From assembly GCA_963678705.1 (NCBI GenBank), contig OY783207.1, positions 9,052,001 to 9,116,000 on the forward strand: a stretch of 64,000 nt of DNA, read 5' to 3'. Origin of the DNA: Panorpa germanica. Its lineage: Eukaryota > Arthropoda > Insecta > Mecoptera > Panorpidae. Both the position numbers and the translations under genes were made by a program. Below are positions 58,468 to 64,000 of the stretch, piece after piece. Under the pieces are notes generated by a model. The model was not told where the DNA came from, ran no database searches, and was given only the letters and a program-made list of their open reading frames with translations. Positions within the stretch are counted from its first letter, which is position 1, and the number at the start of each line of letters is the position of its first letter.

Positions 58468-59428
58468 TAACCTGATGCCTTGAACCTTGGTCTAAGCCTG
58501 CGACAATTATTATATAACAGTGAACATAGTTTCTATATTTGTCAATAAATAATATTGTACAGTGACAGTAACTTTTTGGAGGACATAAACAAGCTAGAAC
58601 ATCAATATAATGTTGGTTGTAAAATAAACTGAATTAGGTTTATCAAGTCATGAACTTATCAAACAACCGTCGTATCGTTTCTTATACTACAACAAATTAC
58701 CAAACACAATCCATTTCTTTGAATATAATTTACTCTTGACAAGTCGTAAGACAGGAGTGACGTATTTTTATAGGTACATAGACTGCAACCAGCCCTGCTT
58801 AAAAATAATAAACGATTTCTAATTAAAAATGCTAGTAAAACGCAACAGACTGTAAACTATTCACATCATAGTTAATATATAATTAAGCAAATAGTACGTC
58901 ACGATATTTGCAGAATGCCATATGTCCATACGTATGAAGCAAAACGGCGCCACCAGCGCAAACAGAAGATAAAATGACGGCGCTGGGTAATTAGTGTGGT
59001 ACGAAAGTAACTATGTAATTAAGTTTAAACGTCTCAGGTAAAGTTGTTGATATAAGTGTAGGTAGGTGTTACACGTACGTGACATGGTATTATAATTGCA
59101 GTCAATCTGCAGAATATTAATTAACATTTATGTGGTTTTAGATATATGTATAATTGCATTAGATATGTTTTGCGAGTGTGTCAGTAGTTATCTCGTAAGA
59201 GTGAAGGTGTAAAATACATTGTTGTTTATTACATTCCTTATTTAATGCGAATAATCGTAATTAATATCAGTTACTTTATCAAAGTACTGTCAAATTTAAA
59301 TTACCCAAAAAACATTGCATGTATATTGCATATCCTATGTATATACTGTTGTGATGTAAAACCTATACTGTATGTCATATGTATGTGCAAATGCAAAGGC
59401 AGTACATTGCTGCATGTACTAGCTAGCT

Positions 59429-59477
59429 CTATTAATATATAGTACAGTTTTATATAATTTAAGTCATGGTTTACAAG
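59429..59477 (+). repeat. Family A terminal fragment (copy A10)
   Basis: ATTAATATATAGTACAGTTT then TATATAATTTAAGTCATGG and TTTACAAG are the family's right end, cut exactly where the hAT copy C2 begins. Confidence 0.6.
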
Positions 59478-59546
59478 CAGTGACGTAGCTAGGTAACCAA
59501 AGGCCCCGGTGCAAAAAAAAACTGGTGCCTTAACTCAACTGTTTAG

Positions 59547-59549
<3 letters not shown>

Positions 59550-59631
<82 letters not shown>
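59550..59631. repeat. (TA)n microsatellite inside hAT copy C2
   Basis: About 41 TA units with one C interruption. C1 has no comparable tract, so it grew after insertion. Confidence 0.95.
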
Positions 59632-59633
<2 letters not shown>

Positions 59634-60012
59634 CTTGAGGCCCCCCTGAGCTTGACTCAAAATATATAACTAAGTGAATTTATTTAAAAATTCTAGGCCG
59701 GTAAATTTTGAATTTGGCGCGTATATCTCTATATAAGAATTTGACACAAGAGATAAAATAATGAAACTGCACCTGCCCCTTACACCTCTCTTTCCACACT
59801 ATTAGCACCCACTCGACAATGGTTTGTCGTTCAAGTTTCGACTTGCAAACGAATCAAATATTGTTTTAAATTCAAATAAGTACGTAGTTCCTAGTTATTC
59901 TATTAGATTGATCTGGAAACTATATTCATCTCTTTTCTTCAACTGACAATCATTATTCAGTCGAATATGTCTCAGACTCGTGTTTATCTTCAAGAAACAA
60001 TTGTTGTAAATA

Positions 60013-60385
60013 CAATTGTTTACTTTATAAATATTTTTAAAATAATATTGCTGTCTCTTTTTTTACATATAAAAATATTATATAAAACTATGCACTACTC
60101 TAACACATTATAAAAATATTTCTTTAAAATGAAACATTGCAAATTAATTAATATGTCTTGATGGTGCACGTGTTCAAAGATAAACAAAACACTGATGCGT
60201 TGCCATAGTTACATAAATTATTTACTTTATAAATATTTTTGAAATAATATTGCTGTCTCTTTCTTTTACATATAAAAAACTTAAATGAAACTAAGCACTG
60301 CTTTAACATATTACAATAATTTTTCTCTAAAAATAAACATTGCAAATGAATTAATAGAACTTGATATGACTTATCGGTCATTGAT
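60013..60385. repeat. Tandem duplication of ~205-bp spacing in hAT copy C2
   Basis: TTTACTTTATAAATATTTTT then AATAATATTGCTGTCTCTTT occurs near 60020 and again near 60223. In each case it is followed by ACATATAAAAA and later AACATTGCAAAT. The two units differ by scattered substitutions. Confidence 0.8.
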
Positions 60386-61404
60386 CTCTGACCGACAGTA
60401 CTACCTTAAATTCGTGTTGCAACCTATTTTATTTACATTCCAAGGTTAGAGAATTTTTAGCTAGTACAATATGAGGTTTGCTGGTCTTGGTCCGAGGGCC
60501 CCCTGAGCTTGAGGACCCCGGTGCCCAGCACCGACTGGCCCATTGTAAATGGATACCTGATAAATAGAAGAGCCAATTTCCATATCTTAATGTGGATCGT
60601 CTGCTCTGGGAACCCCCATTTTTTTAACATACATTTATAATAAATGTTATTCACACAACAAAACCTACGATAATTCCAAATTTACATTCACTTTCGCGTA
60701 ATATGCAAATACGAGTTATTATTAAAAAAGTGTGTGACCATCACCGAGTGTAATATTGTCCCATACAAACAACAAAACATTTTATTATAAAATTGGTAAT
60801 AAATAAGAAATTTTATCACGTACAGACGTGCATATATAAATTTATAATAATAAAAATGTATATATTTTTATTTAAAGTTGAATATAACATTGATACCTTT
60901 CAAAACAGATCGTGGGACGTTTAGATTGGCTTCCGTCGATCATTACCTATAGTGCCTACCTACATTTGAAAGTTAATAGGGCATAAACCATAGACAATAT
61001 ATAATTTTATTTTCCGATTTCTCTCTCAAAGTATAGTGTGGCAAACCTAGGACTCGTAGAGATTTATTCTCTTCTCTGGCAACGTACGATGAAAGGCGAT
61101 TTAATGGGAAACTATAGAGGTCACATATCTGTGAACGTGTAGTGAAAGATGAATAACAAAGAGGAATTGTCAGTATTTAACAAATATATGTACTGCAATT
61201 AACAATATATTTATTGTTAAAAGGTCAGTTTGTTTATGAAGTTGTTTATAAGCAGATTTCGCGGAAACTTAGTTGGTTGCTCAATTTTGCCTGAGGGCAA
61301 AGTTTGATCTTATGTCCCTCTGGCTTATATCGGGTAGAATCAGGGTCGAATTATCCATTAGGCAGTTTAGGCAACTATCTAGGAGCCCCGCACCCCTAGA
61401 AAAA

Positions 61405-61944
61405 ATACCTGCCGAGGACTCGTATAAACTAATTTTTGGTAATATGGTACATTCAATAGCATTGCCAATATATAGAAATCTGATGATTACAAACGCCACG
61501 GGTGAACGTAACTTTCCGAAATTAAACCTGGGGCCCAATTCCTGAGTCTTGCGAACAATAATCGTGATCGAGCAGATCTGATTTATATGAGTGAAATATT
61601 TTACGAAACACTTTTAAAAGAGTATTCCTGTACTATTCCTGATTTTTATTATTAATTATTTTAATTAATTTAGTTAATTATTTATTAACAGAAATATTCT
61701 TTTAAAAGTGATTCGTAAAATGTTTCACTCATATAAATCATATCTGTTCGTTCACGATCATTGTTCGCAAGACTCAGGAATAGGGCCCCTGATCAAAAAC
61801 TGTCTTCGTTCATCAATGTCTCAGAACCGTTTAATTTCATTAGTGATAATGGCGATTGAAAATGATATATTGGTAAAGGATAACAACTTTCAGGATATTT
61901 TAAACGATTTTGTATCTAAAAAAGTTAGAAGAGTTAATATTTAA
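61405..61944 (+). pseudogene. hAT transposase C-terminal (dimerisation) relic
   Basis: Before the insertion the frame reads IPAEDSYKLIF...NATGERNFPKLNL; after it, LIKNCLRSSMSQNRL...DFVSKKVRRVNI and TAA at 61942. The pattern TxATGERxFxKLxLIKxxLRSxMSQxRL is the hAT family C-terminal dimerisation motif, in the style of ZMYM-related transposases. Typical transposases are 600 residues or more; only about 90 remain here, so the element is a deletion derivative. The two halves are in the same frame once 61531-61788 and one CTG are ignored. The N-terminal zinc finger and most of the catalytic core are absent. Confidence 0.82.
61531..61788. mobile_element. Harbinger-type MITE inserted in the transposase relic
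   Basis: Left terminus GGGCCCAATTCCTGAGTCTT, right terminus AAGACTCAGGAATAGGGCCC. The arms pair for about 100 bp, through TGCGAACAAT and TTATATGAGTGAAA. CTG flanks both sides (61528-61530 and 61789-61791). A 3-bp CTG duplication fits the CWG/TWA target of PIF/Harbinger elements. Confidence 0.85.
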
Positions 61945-62152
61945 GCACATATATAAAACTACGTACATTTTTATTTCATTTGTTTCAAATTATCAACCTT
62001 CGTAATATAGTTAAAAAAACAGCATAATTTTAAATAATGGTAAAAAAATGGTAGACGTTGTGGTAAAAAACAAGTATTTTAATAAGGTATAAGTGCCCGA
62101 GACGTACACTGCCTAGTGGCCCCGACGTAGTTAGTCTGGTCCTGGGTAGAGA

Positions 62153-64000
62153 GATTGTCTTAAAATAATAATGTCTCCGATTTGTGTTCACTCTTAAATG
62201 AAATGTAGTGATATTTAGGTTTCAATTTTGTATTTGAATGATTGTAATAGCAATAAACGTTAAATATTAGATTTATTTTTGTATGGAAGAGGTAACTGTC
62301 TTTGGGTTATATAAATCTTAAATACATGTAAATGCCCGTAGAATTTTACACAAGATTTTGTAAGCAACCCGATGAGGTACTTGTCAGGCACGCCTCACAT
62401 CCTGAGATAGCAAAGGATAACAATTTAAAAACACTAAATAATAATATTCTATAATTAAATGATGAAATTCAATGAAACTACCTGGTCAAACATATTCAAA
62501 ACAAGTTACAGGTGGCGCTGTGATAACAATCTATTAAAAACCTGTATTTTATTGCAACAAAATAAAATGAACAGTTCTGTAGTTTATTACCATGAAATGT
62601 TGCTTTTATTTGTTATTAAATAATAACAAATACTCGTACCATATAAGCACCATTACATTTGCTAGTTTTATTGATTTTTATTGCGTCATAATGCATTGTT
62701 TATTTCATTTTATATGAAATTATTAATTTGTTAGAATACAGACTTTCGCTTTGGTACGGACAACCCGTATTGTACTAGCTCAGAGGTAAGGAACCTTTTT
62801 ATTTGTAGTGCACAACATTTATAAGTAAGATTTTGTGCCAACTATAGAACGCGTGCCTTAGATTCAACATCCCTGTACTAATTTAATAGTTCCTGTAAAA
62901 GATGAGTGATTTCGTAATATTTTACTATTAATTGACGTAAAGCTAATTAACAATTAGAAATATTTTAGTGATTAATAAAATATACACCTTATATCTGCCA
63001 AAAATTTTTGGATCAATTTTGAACACAGAAGATAAATTTACGTAACAAATATACCCAGTGTTAGCTTTTGTTATTTACCGAGACTTTTTATTCCAAAAAC
63101 TATATTGTTATTATATACTATAATATTATTAATTAAAATGTGATACATCGCACCAAAAATTCATATGTTAGAAATATATTTAGGCTTCAATAATTATCAC
63201 TTGCTATATTTTGCAATGTTTCTTTATATAAAATGGTCAGACTCAAAGCAACTCAGAAGTGGGTTATGTTTCCTAATAATTTTTGTAGTTGTTATGGTCT
63301 ACAAGGTTGTGTGTAAAATCAAGAGGTCGAATATAAATCAGATACGAGATTTATTTGCCACTGGGTTGTCCCATGACCAAAGGAATCGTTTATGCTTGGA
63401 AGGTTTTTTAAGATCATACTTTTTATGTTTTTTATAATAAAAATAAATCAGTTTTATAGTGTCCTTAATTTATCACAATCACCACCCTCGTTCCAGTTGC
63501 TAAAATAAACGACGGCATCGATTTCCTGTGCTGGGACTACTATGTAACAGTGGTCCATCTATATCTGTCGACCTTTTCTTCTCCAACTCTCATTCTTTAT
63601 AGTATCATTTTGTTAAGCTCTAATTTTCTATTCTATTTTTGTATAGACTTGTCACTTGCAGTGACCGAATCTCTTCCTTCTCATGGATTCTGTTGTTTAT
63701 TGCTTTTTGTATAATTGGATAGATCGTAGATGATATCAACAGCAGATAGTATATTAGACCTTCATAAAGAAAACCTGACCATCAAACAACCACACAAAAT
63801 TTAGTTATTGTTATTACCACAACTAAAAAATAACTTTTACAAGAACAAAATGATTTTTTAATGATGAAGTTTTAGTATATATAACACAAGAACAACAAAC
63901 ATGGGCGTCCATAGAATCAGTCAAAAGGGGCACAGTAATCGTAATGTTAACTAATTATGCAAGAAGGGAATGAGTAAGTTGTTCACAAAAAAAACACCCA
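62153..64000. other. AT-rich DNA with no recognised gene
   Basis: The 90-codon frame at 63165-63437 has hydrophobic stretches but no start context, splice sites or known domain. A TCAGAGGTAAGGAACC piece near 62780 resembles the common insect transposon terminus CAGGGGTGGGCAA, also seen at 4142, but no partner end was found. Confidence 0.6.

Larger units (their letters stand above)
59478..60542 (-). mobile_element. hAT-type element, copy C2, one end truncated
   Basis: Starts CAGTGACGTAGCTAGGTAAC, the reverse complement of the right end of C1. Near 60470-60542 it holds the reverse complement of the left part of C1 (for example CCCCCTGAGCTTGAGG, GGTGCCCAGCACCG). The terminal CTACGCCACTG is missing. 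It is expanded by a TA tract and an internal duplication to about 1.06 kb. Confidence 0.8.
61341..62144 (+). mobile_element. hAT element with transposase C-terminal relic
   Basis: Left terminus CAGGGTCGAATTATCC, right terminus CTGGTCCTG (reverse complement CAGGACCAG). The 8-bp flanks are GGTAGAAT (61333-61340) and GGTAGAGA (62145-62152), 6 of 8 identical. Near both ends are TAGGCAGT / ACTGCCTA blocks. The inside encodes the end of a hAT transposase, interrupted by a second element at 61531-61788. Confidence 0.8.
49906..64000. other. Upstream intron or intergenic DNA, repeat-dense
   Basis: No firm exon was found. Tentative exon-like pieces lie at 51318-51338 and 51500-51560 on the - strand. 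Most of the rest is AT-rich DNA with the transposons listed individually. The first exons and promoter of the NCKAP5-like gene may lie here or beyond the right edge. Confidence 0.5.

Noticed and set aside
63165..63437. 90-codon hydrophobic frame
   Set aside because: AT-rich DNA readily gives Leu/Ile/Phe/Tyr frames; no homology, no gene context.

Overview
The window looks like nuclear DNA of an insect, probably a moth or butterfly. It is AT-rich, has spliced genes with long introns, and is packed with small DNA transposons. The lepidopteran guess rests on the style of the repeats, above all a Helitron with a TCTTCTAATATATATAAA-type start and a GCCGGGACAGCTAG end. No bacterial, organellar or viral gene set is present, and no rRNA, tRNA or CRISPR array was recognised.

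Two genes can be reconstructed, arranged tail to tail. On the + strand, five exons (6652-15915) encode a complete 228-residue tetraspanin with four membrane segments, the CCG motif and six loop cysteines. Its first intron is 8.3 kb. On the - strand, eight well-bounded exons (40043 down to 22643) encode the C-terminal 435 residues of a coiled-coil protein. Its block YEKCLDEVGRRVVAALLEQK is very close, as I remember the family, to vertebrate NCKAP5 / NCKAP5L (Nck-associated protein 5). A ninth in-phase exon at 49840-49905 is a good candidate; exons beyond it are uncertain, and the gene may continue past the window.

Between the two gene ends lies a 3.1-kb foldback element (about 17976-21097). 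It has long inverted ends, three ~147-bp subterminal repeats and a 20-unit, 87-bp satellite that turns round into four inverted units. Because 87 = 3 x 29, the satellite keeps fortuitous open frames of 220 and 309 codons.

The rest is intron or intergenic DNA holding at least ten transposon families. They include an abundant ATGGGCTTGTGTC-ended element (about 12 copies or pieces), hAT elements with 8-bp duplications, Harbinger-type MITEs with TAA or CTG duplications, TTAA-flanked elements, and a 0.6-kb near-perfect palindrome. Several nested insertions can be read to the base: a Helitron inside one MITE, one MITE inside another, and a CTG-flanked MITE splitting a hAT transposase relic in frame.
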